Source: Prolixibacteraceae bacterium
Lineage (GTDB): Bacteria; Bacteroidota; Bacteroidia; Bacteroidales; Prolixibacteraceae
Length of the DNA stretch: 64,000 bases
Direction of reading: 5' to 3'
Assembly (NCBI GenBank): GCA_019856515.1
Contig: CP082230.1
Span: forward strand, 2,418,001 to 2,482,000
Part shown: positions 19,185 to 28,984 of the stretch, one piece after another
How positions within the stretch are numbered: the first letter of the stretch is position 1
How the letters are laid out: every line of letters begins with the position of its first letter
The notes under the pieces: generated by a model
Databases searched by the model: none
What the model saw: the letters and a program-made list of their open reading frames with translations, nothing else
What the model was told of the DNA's origin: nothing
Made by a program: the position numbers and the translations under genes

Positions 19185-19199
19185 GTACAATTAGTGTAC
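19185..19199. promoter_or_regulatory. Short inverted repeat upstream of susC, candidate operator
   Basis: GTACA and TGTAC flank a 5-base spacer. The site overlaps a weak -7-like element upstream of the possible small peptide and susC. It could bind the AraC-type domain of the HTCS or another dimer, but the arms are short. Confidence 0.3.
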
Positions 19200-19320
19200 A
19201 TTTTCGTTTTTCACCATTGTTTCTTTAATACAAACAGTTGTTCCACTACTTGAATTATTGTTACAATAGGTTTAAACTAATGTTTCACCACCAACAAGAA
19301 AAACACTCACTACCAATACT

Positions 19321-22300
19321 TTACAAAGAGGATACATATTCTGAGGGAGAAACTCCAAATCGCTTATGAAAAGCTCGAGTAAAGTAAGAGGCATTGTTAA
19401 ATCCGACCATATATGCTACCTCTGTAACTTGATATTTTCTACTTTTTAATAGTGTTATAGACTGCTCTAAACGAAGGCTATTAATATATTCAGTCGTTGA
19501 CATACTACAGATTGCCTTTAATTTACGATGCATTGATGTCCTGCTCATATGAGACTTCTCACAGACGAAAGAGACACCTAATTCTGGGTTATCTAGGTTG
19601 GATAAAACGAGTTTACGTAGAGAGGCAACCCATTTACTATCTACTTCTGACGATACTTCTTTCTCAATACTAAGTGGGACCTCTTTTCTCTTTTGCGCAA
19701 GGCGAGCTCTATTTTGAAGGATTGAGGCAATATAAGACTTCAACAGAAGAGGGTCGAAGGGTTTGGATAGATATAGTTCAGCCCCTTCGTCTACAGAAGC
19801 CATTTTGGCCTCAACAACATGTTTTGCAGAGAGTACAATTACAGGAATATGACTTGTAATAATATTCTTTTTCAGTAGTGATAATAACTCTATTCCATCG
19901 ACCTTAGGCATCATTAAGTCTGTTAATATAATATCAGGCATAAATGAAGTGGCCTTCTTATAACCTTCCTCTCCATTAATTGCGATCATTACATCATACT
20001 GTTCTGAAAGTAGTTCCTGAATATATTGCAACATGCTAGGATGATCATCGACAATCAAACATCTAGCTCTATTTCCTAATACCTTTGTTGATTTCACTGG
20101 GGATGGCAATTTATTGACCTTGGGCAACTCTTCAACATCATGTGCCTCTTTAATCTTACAAGGTATAGTGATCCTAAATGTTGTTCCGTCTCCCTGCTTA
20201 CTCTCCAATGTAATTTGCCCCTGATGTAGATCAACAAAATCTTTGACAATACTAAGTCCTATACCAGCACCTTCTTCTTTACTCTCCTCATCCACTCTAA
20301 AGAAAGGATCAAATATTTTAGCTTGTTTGTGTTTCGGTATCCCAATCCCGTTGTCGGATACTTCGATATGCACGACTCCTTCACCAATAGAAATATTACT
20401 CTCTTTGACCGTTGTGATTAGATGAATAATCCCACCATTCTTATCGCTATACTTCACTGCATTAGAGAGTAGATTAGTGATGATGGCCTCTATCTTCTCG
20501 AAGTCTAAAGCCACTAGAGGTCTCTCTGTCTGCACATCATATTGAATTTCGATATTTTTTTCTCCTGCTAGCTCTTGAAATTCATGTACTTTCCGCTCTG
20601 CCATTGCATCTATATCGAAGAAGCGTGCATTCAACCGTAACTTACTAATATTCATCTTTTGAAAGGATAGGATATTTTCGGCTAGTTTCTTTAGATAGAC
20701 CGATTGTTGATATACAAGATTTAGTTTAGAACGTTGTTCTCCTTCTATATTCGACTTCTCAAGCATCTCTTTTATTGGAGCAAGGATAAGTGTTAATGGG
20801 GTCATGAACTCATGAGCCATCTTGGTGAACATCTCCATTCTAATCCGATGAAACTCTTGTTTTCGTTTGCTATTAAGCGATTCTATCTCGGCCTCCTTCT
20901 TTAGAAAATAAAACCTATTCGAGAGCTTTTGGTAGACCCATAAAGTAAATAACAAGATCATTAAATATAGGAAGAAAGCCGCTTTTGTTCGCCACCAAGG
21001 ACGTATCACCGATATAGGGATAACCACCTCGTTACTAAACTTGTTTGTATTTGGATAACCAGCTCTTATACGAAGGGTAAAATCTCCATAAGGTAATCCC
21101 ATTAAGGTTAAGAAACGTTGCTCTTCTAGTTTATACCACTTATCCGTGTAACCATCTATAGAGTAGCTATAAACCGCCTTCTCTTTTTGGATGTAATCTA
21201 TCCCTACAAACTTTAGATGCAGTGCATCATACTTAGGAAACCATTGAACAGAGAGTGAATCTTTGGAGAGATCTACAGGCGTAGAAAATTCGCCATCTAC
21301 TAAGGATAGGTCTTCAAGTATTAATCGTGGAGTAGGAATTTGATAGTGGACTTTTTCAGGATTAAAAACATAGAACCCACCAACGGTACCTAATACAAAA
21401 CGACCATCATGTAACTTTAAAGCACATGTAAATTGGAGTGCGTGTAATCCATTGCTTTCATCTAGATTGGTCAACTTCTGTCGGCTCTTATCTAGAATAG
21501 AAATACCTCTATTGGTCATGATCCATATGGACATATGGGCATCCTCTAATATCGCATATACTGTATTATTTATCAACCCATTGGATTCATTTATCCAGAC
21601 CAAACTATCGTCCTCTTTTTTTGCAATACCTGCACCATTCGTTCCCATCCAAATGGCGTGTGATTGATCTTGCATTAAAGAGGTAATTGCAGAAGCTCCA
21701 CGCCCATTTTTATTGGTCGGATCGCTATAGTAGCTGGTTAGTTTTTGGGTGCTGTTATCTAATTTGAACAGACCGTTGGAAGAACCAAACCAGGTAGTGT
21801 TTTGCTGATCAACTAAACTTGTTAGGATATATTCATTTAGCTGTATTCCTTGGGTTCGATATTTTGACAGAGTCTTGAACCCTTTTTGTGGCTCATACTT
21901 AACGACACCTTTTCCTAAGGTTCCTAAAAAAACATCTTCTCGGTTACTTGCAATGGTCCAGATACTGTTTGAAGGGAGTCGATCATTAAGTTCAGAATTT
22001 GAGGTATAATGGTTCCAATATTTCGAGTTCTTGCTGAGTTTGAATACCCCCTCCTTATAAGTTCCAATCCACAATGTTCCACTATCGTCTTCGGAAATAC
22101 TCTTAATCACCTTTGCTTCAAGCGTTGGAAAGATATTGGCACTGGTCATTCTCATTCTCTTCAAATCATACATCCATAATCCAGCTCCATCAGTTCCAAT
22201 CAAAAGTGTGTCTTTAGACCACTCATAAAGCGAGATGATATTGTTCACTAATAGATCTTTATCTAAAGAGCCAGAATTCACTTTACGATAGCCATAGTAG

Positions 22301-23250
22301 CTTCTCATTGGGTTTTGTGCCCATAAGCCTAATCCCACAGTTCCATACCATACCACGCCCTGACGATCAACAAGAATAGATAGTATTCCAGGGGAACCAC
22401 TAAAATTAAAATGTCTTTTTATCTTTCCCTCTTTCGAGACACAGTAGACCCCATCCCCATCGGTAGTTATCCATAAATTCTCATTTTGATCCTCATGGAT
22501 CTTTCGAATAACTTTTGCTCTACTTGGTAGATGAAAGGGAGCAAACTCTTTAGTTCGCTTATCAAATAACACTACACCTTGGCTCTCCGTTGCAATCCAC
22601 ACATATGGACCACGCACATGTATGTCTACAATTTGAGATGATGGAAGAAAAAAACGTTCTGTATGTGTCGTTAAGGTTGAGTAAGAGATCAAAGAGCCAT
22701 CCAATGTAGCAAGCCATATATGTTCATCTACTTTGTCTTTATCCAAAGCCACAATATGAGCTTCATTTAATCTCCATTTCCATGAAGTGCTTATTCCATC
22801 CTCACTATGATATAGACCTTTGCCAACTACGGAGCACCATATTCCAGTATCATTTGAAACCCATATATCTGAAATTGAACGATTGGACCGGTTGGATATG
22901 GAGACTGTTTTAAAGTCTCTTGAATTCTTATTATAGAATGACAGACCTTCATCCGTAGCAATAAGTATCGTATCATGATAAGATACAAGTCTGTTGATAT
23001 GATTACTCTTTATAGAAGTAGGATCTTCACTCTTTCGGAAAGTGCTCCAGTTGTATCCATCATATCGATTGAGTCCATCGTAGGTTCCTACCCATAAATA
23101 GCCCTGATCATCTTGCAATAATGAGGAGATGGTATTATTAGAAAGGCCATTAGACATGGTATAACGATCAAAATCACTCATCTCTTCAGCACTCACCCTA
23201 TTCACGACTCCTACGAATAGAAGTAACTCAAACAATAAAACTCTGATCAT
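19321..23250 (-). CDS. Hybrid two-component system regulator (HTCS) of the sus-like locus
   Basis: The 1309-residue one-protein signalling system has, in order: a signal sequence (1-21), two seven-bladed propellers of Reg_prop repeats (about 25-640, many WxGT and LWIGT units), a Y_Y_Y domain (about 670-745), a membrane segment (about 755-775), HisKA with HEFMTPLTLI (His near 811), HATPase_c with NLLSNAVKYS and GIGLSIVKDFV, a receiver domain with TDLMMPK (Asp near 1111) and a C-terminal AraC DNA-binding domain (about 1200-1309, ending RFGVSPSEYV). All catalytic motifs are intact. HTCS proteins bind a breakdown product in the periplasm and switch on the adjacent susCD genes. It stands directly upstream of susC, same strand. 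Confidence 0.96.
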   Translation of the reverse strand: MIRVLLFELLLFVGVVNRVSAEEMSDFDRYTMSNGLSNNTISSLLQDDQGYLWVGTYDGLNRYDGYNWSTFRKSEDPTSIKSNHINRLVSYHDTILIATDEGLSFYNKNSRDFKTVSISNRSNRSISDIWVSNDTGIWCSVVGKGLYHSEDGISTSWKWRLNEAHIVALDKDKVDEHIWLATLDGSLISYSTLTTHTERFFLPSSQIVDIHVRGPYVWIATESQGVVLFDKRTKEFAPFHLPSRAKVIRKIHEDQNENLWITTDGDGVYCVSKEGKIKRHFNFSGSPGILSILVDRQGVVWYGTVGLGLWAQNPMRSYYGYRKVNSGSLDKDLLVNNIISLYEWSKDTLLIGTDGAGLWMYDLKRMRMTSANIFPTLEAKVIKSISEDDSGTLWIGTYKEGVFKLSKNSKYWNHYTSNSELNDRLPSNSIWTIASNREDVFLGTLGKGVVKYEPQKGFKTLSKYRTQGIQLNEYILTSLVDQQNTTWFGSSNGLFKLDNSTQKLTSYYSDPTNKNGRGASAITSLMQDQSHAIWMGTNGAGIAKKEDDSLVWINESNGLINNTVYAILEDAHMSIWIMTNRGISILDKSRQKLTNLDESNGLHALQFTCALKLHDGRFVLGTVGGFYVFNPEKVHYQIPTPRLILEDLSLVDGEFSTPVDLSKDSLSVQWFPKYDALHLKFVGIDYIQKEKAVYSYSIDGYTDKWYKLEEQRFLTLMGLPYGDFTLRIRAGYPNTNKFSNEVVIPISVIRPWWRTKAAFFLYLMILLFTLWVYQKLSNRFYFLKKEAEIESLNSKRKQEFHRIRMEMFTKMAHEFMTPLTLILAPIKEMLEKSNIEGEQRSKLNLVYQQSVYLKKLAENILSFQKMNISKLRLNARFFDIDAMAERKVHEFQELAGEKNIEIQYDVQTERPLVALDFEKIEAIITNLLSNAVKYSDKNGGIIHLITTVKESNISIGEGVVHIEVSDNGIGIPKHKQAKIFDPFFRVDEESKEEGAGIGLSIVKDFVDLHQGQITLESKQGDGTTFRITIPCKIKEAHDVEELPKVNKLPSPVKSTKVLGNRARCLIVDDHPSMLQYIQELLSEQYDVMIAINGEEGYKKATSFMPDIILTDLMMPKVDGIELLSLLKKNIITSHIPVIVLSAKHVVEAKMASVDEGAELYLSKPFDPLLLKSYIASILQNRARLAQKRKEVPLSIEKEVSSEVDSKWVASLRKLVLSNLDNPELGVSFVCEKSHMSRTSMHRKLKAICSMSTTEYINSLRLEQSITLLKSRKYQVTEVAYMVGFNNASYFTRAFHKRFGVSPSEYVSSL

Positions 23251-23421
23251 AGATAGACTGATTTTAGATGAATGTAAAATAACATATCTTCCTCAAAATA
23301 CTTTATACTATCAACTATTTATAGGACAGAAACGGTCTATTTTCACTAAGATTAACAATGTTTAGGCTATCTGCACTCATGTATTATGAAAATAAATAAT
23401 TATTAATAGACATAACAAAAG

Positions 23422-23459
23422 AAAAGTCCGAACCATTAATAAATGGTATCGGACTTTTT
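23422..23459 (-). terminator. Terminator of purT
   Basis: A strong hairpin with stem AAAAGTCCG and inner CCATT/AATGG pairing lies 42 bases after the purT stop on the minus strand and is followed by TTTTCTTTTG. It separates purT from the HTCS gene. Confidence 0.82.
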
Positions 23460-23500
23460 CAGACATAACACACTAGTCACTTCAAGAAGATGACTATTTT

Positions 23501-24673
23501 TTATATTTCTTTTAATACAATGGATTGACTACATTTCTTTGCTCTTTCAATAATATCTTCTAATGGCTCTTCTTTGTTATTTTCCCAAGCTAAAGCAACA
23601 GCCATTCGTCTACCTATTCGAGCATCTTCTTTTCCAAAGATACGCAAATCTGAGTAAGAATCCATCATTGCACACTCAATTCCTTCAAATAAAAAACGAT
23701 TCGATTCAATAGGAGCCAATACCACCGCACTTGCACCCTTTTTTTCCAATCTAACTTCAGTAATAGGTAATCCTAAAATTGCTCTACAATGTAGCTCAAA
23801 CTCGTTCAAGTTTTGTGTATTTCCAAGTGTGACCATCCCCGTATCATGAGGACGTGGTGATAATTCAGAGAAAATTACATCATCAGCTGTTACAAAAAAC
23901 TCTACCCCCCAAAGTCCATTACCTTCCAAGGACGTTGTAACTTTTTGTGCCATCTCTTTTGCTTTGCACAACACCTCTTCGGACATTGCAACAGGTTGCC
24001 AACTTTCTTGATAATCACCATTAGCTTGACGGTGACCAATAGGTGGACAGAAAAGTGTAGGAGCCTCTTCTTGTGTCACGGTAAGGAGAGTAAATTCATA
24101 TACAAATGGGACAAAAGCTTCAACAATCACTTCTGTCGCATCGCCACGGCCTTTCTCTTGTGCATTATACCACGCATTTGACATATCGTCTATACTCTTG
24201 ATTGTGGATTGCCCTTTTCCAGAAGAGGACATTAAAGGCTTAACCACACAGGGCATTCCAACATGAAGCACAGCCTCTTCTAACTCTTTCAAAGAAGTTG
24301 CATAAAGATAATTAGCTGTTTTTAAACCAAGATCTTTCGCTGCCAAATCACGAATCTGTTTTCTGTTCATGGTATAATTGACCGCTTTTGCAGATGGCAC
24401 AACTGTAATCCCACGCTTCTCATAATCATAGAGTCTTGAAGTACGTATAGCTTCGATTTCTGGGACGATATAGTCTGGTAGATACTTTTGTACCACTAGA
24501 TCTAATTGATCGCCATCAAGCATGTCTATGACCTCTCTATAGTCAGCTACTTGCATTGCTGGTGCATTGTCATAACAATCAACTGCAATCACCTCTTGAC
24601 CAAGTCTTTGTGCTGCAATCACAAACTCTTTACCTAGTTCACCTGAACCTAAAAGAAGAATTCTCTTTTTCAT
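23501..24673 (-). CDS. purT: Formate-dependent phosphoribosylglycinamide formyltransferase
   Basis: The 390-residue ATP-grasp enzyme makes formyl-GAR from GAR, formate and ATP in purine synthesis. Landmarks match Pur[11 protein letters not shown] at the N-terminus, [34 protein letters not shown] (ATP-binding loop), [15 protein letters not shown] and [14 protein letters not shown]. Length matches the family (about 392). An upstream in-frame ATG (24724) would add 17 residues, but a TATATTTG -7 element (24703-24710) lies inside that extension, so the start is placed at 24673. The gene is transcribed alone and divergently from a radical SAM gene. Confidence 0.95.
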   Translation of the reverse strand: MKKRILLLGSGELGKEFVIAAQRLGQEVIAVDCYDNAPAMQVADYREVIDMLDGDQLDLVVQKYLPDYIVPEIEAIRTSRLYDYEKRGITVVPSAKAVNYTMNRKQIRDLAAKDLGLKTANYLYATSLKELEEAVLHVGMPCVVKPLMSSSGKGQSTIKSIDDMSNAWYNAQEKGRGDATEVIVEAFVPFVYEFTLLTVTQEEAPTLFCPPIGHRQANGDYQESWQPVAMSEEVLCKAKEMAQKVTTSLEGNGLWGVEFFVTADDVIFSELSPRPHDTGMVTLGNTQNLNEFELHCRAILGLPITEVRLEKKGASAVVLAPIESNRFLFEGIECAMMDSYSDLRIFGKEDARIGRRMAVALAWENNKEEPLEDIIERAKKCSQSIVLKEI

Positions 24674-24702
24674 TTTATATCGGGAATTAAATTTTGGTAT
24701 CG

Positions 24703-24710
24703 CAAATATA
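24703..24710 (-). promoter_or_regulatory. -7 promoter element of purT
   Basis: TATATTTG on the minus strand fits TAnnTTTG exactly and lies 29 bases upstream of the Met-Lys-Lys-Arg start. It decides the start codon, since the longer frame would begin upstream of the promoter. Confidence 0.62.
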
Positions 24711-24839
24711 GAGGGTTGTTTCATATGGTTATGTGGGATATATCATTTATGGTAAAACCATAGCATTAATTTAAGATAGAAAGCAACTCAATAATTGTAA
24801 ATGATATAGGGATAGCCTAGTCCATTCATGAATAAATAG

Positions 24840-24847
24840 TACTTTTG
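24840..24847 (+). promoter_or_regulatory. -7 promoter element of the radical SAM gene
   Basis: TACTTTTG fits TAnnTTTG. It lies 16 bases before the ATG at 24864 and 31 before the ATG at 24879, which favours the second start. Confidence 0.55.
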
Positions 24848-24878
24848 CATAGGATTAAACTGTTTGATAATTTTTAAG

Positions 24879-27017
24879 ATGAGCCAGCACGATTTATTGA
24901 TTGTTACCGCACCTTTTTGCCAGCCGAATACGCCATACCCAGCTTCGGCTTTCTTGAAAGGGTATTTGATAGAAAAAGGGATTGCAACTGAACAATTGGA
25001 TTTAAGCATCGAAGTGTTAGATGCCATTCTTACGCCCGATTTTATTCAAACTATTGTTAATAAGGTGTCATCTGAAGATTTTGAATTATACTTAATCAAG
25101 AATCAGTACGTTGAATTTGTATCACCTGTTAAACACTTCTTACAAGGTAGTAATGAAGGTTTTGCTTATCAAATAAACCAAGGAATTCTTCCTACAGGTC
25201 ATCGAAATGGACAACTAGAAGAGAACATACAGATCTACACTGAAGATACAATCATTGATCAAGCTAGATATAGAGCGACTGTTTTTATTGAAGAGATCAT
25301 AGATATCATCGCCAAGTATGAAGATCCGAACTTTGGTTTTAGTCGTTATGCCGAACGTATTTCATCATTCTCGGCCCCTTTCCGTCAAATAGAGGAAGCG
25401 CTAGATGAAAACACACTTATTACAGATCTATTCAAAAAGATCTTAGATAGGAAGATCGCACATTTAAACCCTAAGTTCGTAGCTTTTTCTATTCCTTTTC
25501 CAGGCAATCTATTATCGACGCTTCACTGTTGTAAATATATAAAAACCCACTATCCTAATATTACGATTACTATAGGTGGTGGATTTGTAAACACGGAGTT
25601 ACGTGGATTGAAAGAGGCTCGTCTTTTTCAATATGTTGATTTTGTCACATTAGATGATGGAGAAAAGCCTCTAGAACACTTAATTCAAAACAAGATCTAC
25701 AATAAACAGATTCCATTTGTAAGGACATTCTATATTAATGACGGTAATGTCACATATGTCGACAACAGTAAAGAGTTTCCTCTGTCTCATGAAGAGATAG
25801 GAACACCGGATTATACCGGATTACCTTGGGATAGATATATGTGTATGGTAGAGATGACCAATCCAATGCATCGTCTATGGACGGAGGGTAAGTGGGTTAA
25901 GATGATGGTAGCTCACGGTTGCTATTGGCATAAATGCTCTTTCTGCGACACCAGTTTAGATTACATTAAACGATATAGCCAAGCTTCAGCAAATACTATA
26001 TGTGATCGTATAGAATGTATTATTGACCAAACAAATATTAGTTCTTTTCATTTTATCGATGAAGCAGCTCCACCAAAGGTATTGATGGAGTTGAGTTTTG
26101 AAATTATACGTAGAAAGCTAAAGATTACCTGGTGGACTAACTTAAGATTTGAAAAGACATTCACTCCTTCTCTAGCTCGCCTTATGGCCAAAGCTGGTTG
26201 TATCGGAGTCTCTGGAGGATTGGAAGTGGCCTCAGATAGACTGCTAGAGAAGATGAATAAGGGGGTTTCCATAAGCCAAGTAGCTAGAGTAACCAAAGGA
26301 ATGAATAATGCAGGAATACTTGTACATGCTTACCTGATGTATGGTTTTCCAACACAAACAGCACAAGAGACGATTGATTCCCTAGAGGTTGTTCGTCAGC
26401 TTTTTGAACAAGGCTGTATAAGTAGTGGGTTTTGGCATCGCTTTGCGATGACTGTTCACAGCCCTGTAGGTATCGCACCTGAAGATTTTGATGTGGAGAG
26501 AGTAGATATCTCGGATAAACAATTTGCAGAGAACGATTGTGAGCATATAGATCATAAAGGAGCTGATAATACTCTATTTGGAGAAGGATTACGAAAATCA
26601 CTATACAACTATATGCATATGGTTGGATTTGATTTTAATCTTCAAGAGTGGTTCGATCATAAGGTTCCTACAACATTGATTCCTGTCGACCATATAGAAA
26701 AGGCGATCTCCTACAGCCCTATATATGAGAATAATCCTCGTGCTAGGCTATGGATAAACCCTGACTTCGACATCGTGATTATCTCTCAGAAGAAGAAAAA
26801 ACTAAAAGTGGCTATAAATACAGATAATGGAGTGCAACAGATCGGTATAGATCAGAATGCATATCATACTATTCAAAACCTTCTCTCTACGCCTTATATC
26901 AGAGAAAAAGGTGTGTTCATAAAGGATATAGAAAAAACTATAGACCAAAGTCTTGAGACTCTATTTATCCATAAGATATGGCCAATACTAAGAAGTAGTG
27001 GATGGGAGATTCTTTAA
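24879..27017 (+). CDS. B12-type radical SAM protein
   Basis: The protein (712 residues from this start; an ATG 15 bases upstream adds five) opens with APFCQPNTPYPASAFLKGYL and has a cobalamin-binding-like Rossmann region (about 195-265, with ITIGGGFVNTELRGL and VTLDDGEKPLEHL). A radical SAM domain follows from about 340. The iron-sulfur motif is CYWHKCSFCD, in which four residues separate the first two cysteines rather than the usual three. Downstream are FHFIDEAAPP, GVSGGLEVASDRLL and YLMYGFPTQT, normal radical SAM strands. The C-terminal 170 residues are unassigned. The reaction is unknown; relatives with B12 domains do methylations and ring contractions. It is divergent from purT, and a hairpin lies downstream. 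Confidence 0.85.
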   Translation: MSQHDLLIVTAPFCQPNTPYPASAFLKGYLIEKGIATEQLDLSIEVLDAILTPDFIQTIVNKVSSEDFELYLIKNQYVEFVSPVKHFLQGSNEGFAYQINQGILPTGHRNGQLEENIQIYTEDTIIDQARYRATVFIEEIIDIIAKYEDPNFGFSRYAERISSFSAPFRQIEEALDENTLITDLFKKILDRKIAHLNPKFVAFSIPFPGNLLSTLHCCKYIKTHYPNITITIGGGFVNTELRGLKEARLFQYVDFVTLDDGEKPLEHLIQNKIYNKQIPFVRTFYINDGNVTYVDNSKEFPLSHEEIGTPDYTGLPWDRYMCMVEMTNPMHRLWTEGKWVKMMVAHGCYWHKCSFCDTSLDYIKRYSQASANTICDRIECIIDQTNISSFHFIDEAAPPKVLMELSFEIIRRKLKITWWTNLRFEKTFTPSLARLMAKAGCIGVSGGLEVASDRLLEKMNKGVSISQVARVTKGMNNAGILVHAYLMYGFPTQTAQETIDSLEVVRQLFEQGCISSGFWHRFAMTVHSPVGIAPEDFDVERVDISDKQFAENDCEHIDHKGADNTLFGEGLRKSLYNYMHMVGFDFNLQEWFDHKVPTTLIPVDHIEKAISYSPIYENNPRARLWINPDFDIVIISQKKKKLKVAINTDNGVQQIGIDQNAYHTIQNLLSTPYIREKGVFIKDIEKTIDQSLETLFIHKIWPILRSSGWEIL

Positions 27018-27067
27018 TTGTTATATACAATTAATACGATTTTTTATCACACTCAACCCTATTTTAT

Positions 27068-27098
27068 TTGAGTAAAGTGTTTTTTTTATCTAAATTTC
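27068..27098 (+). promoter_or_regulatory. Possible promoter of the acyl-CoA synthetase gene
   Basis: TTG (27068-27070), 20 bases, then TAAATTTC (27091-27098, seven of eight TAnnTTTG positions). If used, the transcript would start near 27105 and include the hairpin at 27121 in its leader. Confidence 0.4.
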
Positions 27099-27120
27099 AC
27101 AACTTCGAAACATTATAATC

Positions 27121-27145
27121 AGAGGCTCTCGATAAGCCTCTTTTT
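27121..27145 (+). terminator. Terminator-like hairpin in front of the acyl-CoA synthetase gene
   Basis: AGAGGCT pairs with AGCCTCT over a 7-base loop and runs into TTTT. It would end transcription from the radical SAM gene (stop at 27017). If the promoter at 27068 is real, the hairpin lies in the leader of the next gene, where it could attenuate it. Confidence 0.65.
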
Positions 27146-27170
27146 GTTGAAAGAACTAAAGATTAATGAA

Positions 27171-28973
27171 ATGATGGAACAGGTAACCCGATTATTCGAT
27201 ATATTAGAATTGTATAAAACGACCTACGCCTCTAAAGAGGATGCCCTTTGTAAGAAAAAAGGAGGTGAGTGGATCAAGACATCATCGTTAGAGTATGTAC
27301 ACAACTCTCATAAAGTTGCGGCATGGCTATATTCGATGGGAATACGTAAGGGAGACAAGATTGCAACGATCTTATCCAACTCGCCACAATGGAATATGAT
27401 CGATATGGGTGCTGCTATTATTGGTGCCATTCATGTACCTATCTACACAACTTTAAACCTTTCTGAAGTTGAATATATATTAGATCACTCGGATGCTAAG
27501 ATTTTATTTATTAACGATAAGTCCATCTATCGAAAGTACTCTTCAGTCTTCATCAATAACCTTGCAATTAAGAAAACAGTATCGATAAATGATACCATTG
27601 AGAATACTTACCAATGGGATGAACTAATGCACCATTCGGAAGGTCTATATAATACTCTTAAAGATCAAATAGAGCTAGAAAAAGCATCTATAACATCAGA
27701 TGATCTACTTTCAATTATCTATACCAGTGGTACAACAGGAACTCCTAAAGGTGTAATGCTTTCTCATCACAATATTCTTAGCAATACCAAAGGGGCAGCA
27801 AGGCTTTTTCAAAATGGAGAAAGAGGAATGGGTATGAACCACAGAGCGCTAAGTTTTTTACCACTATCACATGTGTATGAAAGAATGGTAACTTACACTT
27901 TTCAATTTAGTGGATTGTCTCTATACTATATTGAGAACTTAGGGTCACTTGTAACCGATATAAAGACAATTAAACCCCATATTTTCAATACTGTTCCACG
28001 GCTATTAGAAAAGATATATGACAAAGTATTTAGTGTTGGAGACGATTTAAAAGGGATCAAGAAAGTTCTTTTTGATAAAGCAGTTGAATTCACTAACAAA
28101 TATGAAATAGGTATTAAATATAGCTTCTTAGATAAAATACAATTCCATATTTATGATGCTTTAATCTACAAAAAATGGAGAGAGATTCTAGGTGGAGAAC
28201 TATATTATATGGTTTCTGGTGGTTCTGCACTACAACTTAAAATCCATAAATTCTTTTGGACTGCCAAACTTCGTGTATATGAAGGATATGGGTTGACCGA
28301 AACATCTCCAGTGGTATTTGTAAACAACCCAATGGATGATGACTTTGTTAAACTAGGAACTGTAGGACCTGTTATAGATAATGGAACTAAATTTATGCTT
28401 GCAGATGATGGTGAGATCTTAGTTAAGGGGCCTGGTGTTATGCAAGGTTATTTCAAAAATAAAGAACAAACAGACGAAGTTATTGATTCAGACGGATGGT
28501 TTCATACAGGTGATATAGGTACTCTCGTAGAAGATCGTTTTATGAAGATTACTGACCGTAAAAAAGAGATATTCAAACTATCGGCAGGAAAATATGTTGC
28601 ACCCCAAGCGGTAGAAAATATTCTTAAAGGAAGTCTTTTTATCGAACAAGCATTTGTTGTTGGTGAGAACCAAAAAGTTGCAGGAGCCATTATTAAGCCA
28701 GACTTTTCATACATTAAACAATGGTGTCTAAAGAGTGGTATATCATTTACAACTGAAGAAGAGATAATTAAAGATGCGATAGTTGAAAAAGCTATTCGTA
28801 AAGACATCGCATCTTTGAACACCAAATTGTCAGCGCATGAACAGGTAAAGAAGATTGATCTAGTTTGTGAAGAATGGAACCCATCTAATGGACTTCTTTC
28901 CGCAACATTAAAACTTAAGCGAAAACATCTAAAGGAGAAGTATAAATCACACATTGAGAAAATGTATCAATAA
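27171..28973 (+). CDS. Long-chain acyl-CoA synthetase (AMP-forming)
   Basis: The roughly 600-residue ANL-superfamily enzyme activates fatty acids to acyl-AMP and then acyl-CoA. Core motifs are present: IYTSGTTGTPKGVMLSH (P-loop), YEGYGLTETSPV, DGWFHTGDIG and DRKKEIFKLSAGKYVAP. The last holds the lysine-rich hinge of the long-chain FadD15-like branch found across Bacteroidota. The longest frame starts at a TTG at 27144, but that codon lies in the T tract of a terminator hairpin. The paired ATG codons at 27171 and 27174 are better starts. A small membrane-protein gene begins 11 bases after the stop and is probably co-transcribed. Confidence 0.93.
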   Translation: MMEQVTRLFDILELYKTTYASKEDALCKKKGGEWIKTSSLEYVHNSHKVAAWLYSMGIRKGDKIATILSNSPQWNMIDMGAAIIGAIHVPIYTTLNLSEVEYILDHSDAKILFINDKSIYRKYSSVFINNLAIKKTVSINDTIENTYQWDELMHHSEGLYNTLKDQIELEKASITSDDLLSIIYTSGTTGTPKGVMLSHHNILSNTKGAARLFQNGERGMGMNHRALSFLPLSHVYERMVTYTFQFSGLSLYYIENLGSLVTDIKTIKPHIFNTVPRLLEKIYDKVFSVGDDLKGIKKVLFDKAVEFTNKYEIGIKYSFLDKIQFHIYDALIYKKWREILGGELYYMVSGGSALQLKIHKFFWTAKLRVYEGYGLTETSPVVFVNNPMDDDFVKLGTVGPVIDNGTKFMLADDGEILVKGPGVMQGYFKNKEQTDEVIDSDGWFHTGDIGTLVEDRFMKITDRKKEIFKLSAGKYVAPQAVENILKGSLFIEQAFVVGENQKVAGAIIKPDFSYIKQWCLKSGISFTTEEEIIKDAIVEKAIRKDIASLNTKLSAHEQVKKIDLVCEEWNPSNGLLSATLKLKRKHLKEKYKSHIEKMYQ

Positions 28974-28984
28974 TTTTTAGCATT

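Larger units (their letters stand above)
18994..19320. other. Region between HTCS and susC, with possible regulator site
   Basis: These 327 bases hold a possible 37-residue peptide gene (19062-19175) and the short inverted repeat GTACA-5-TGTAC at 19185-19199. The region must also carry the susC promoter and the HTCS operator, neither of which could be assigned with confidence. Confidence 0.5.

Noticed and set aside
24674..24724. Longer purT start at 24724
   Set aside because: A TATATTTG promoter element lies inside the extension, and the extension is absent from the core alignment with PurT.
27144..27170. TTG start for the acyl-CoA synthetase
   Set aside because: The codon lies in the T tract of a terminator hairpin; ATG codons at 27171 and 27174 are better.
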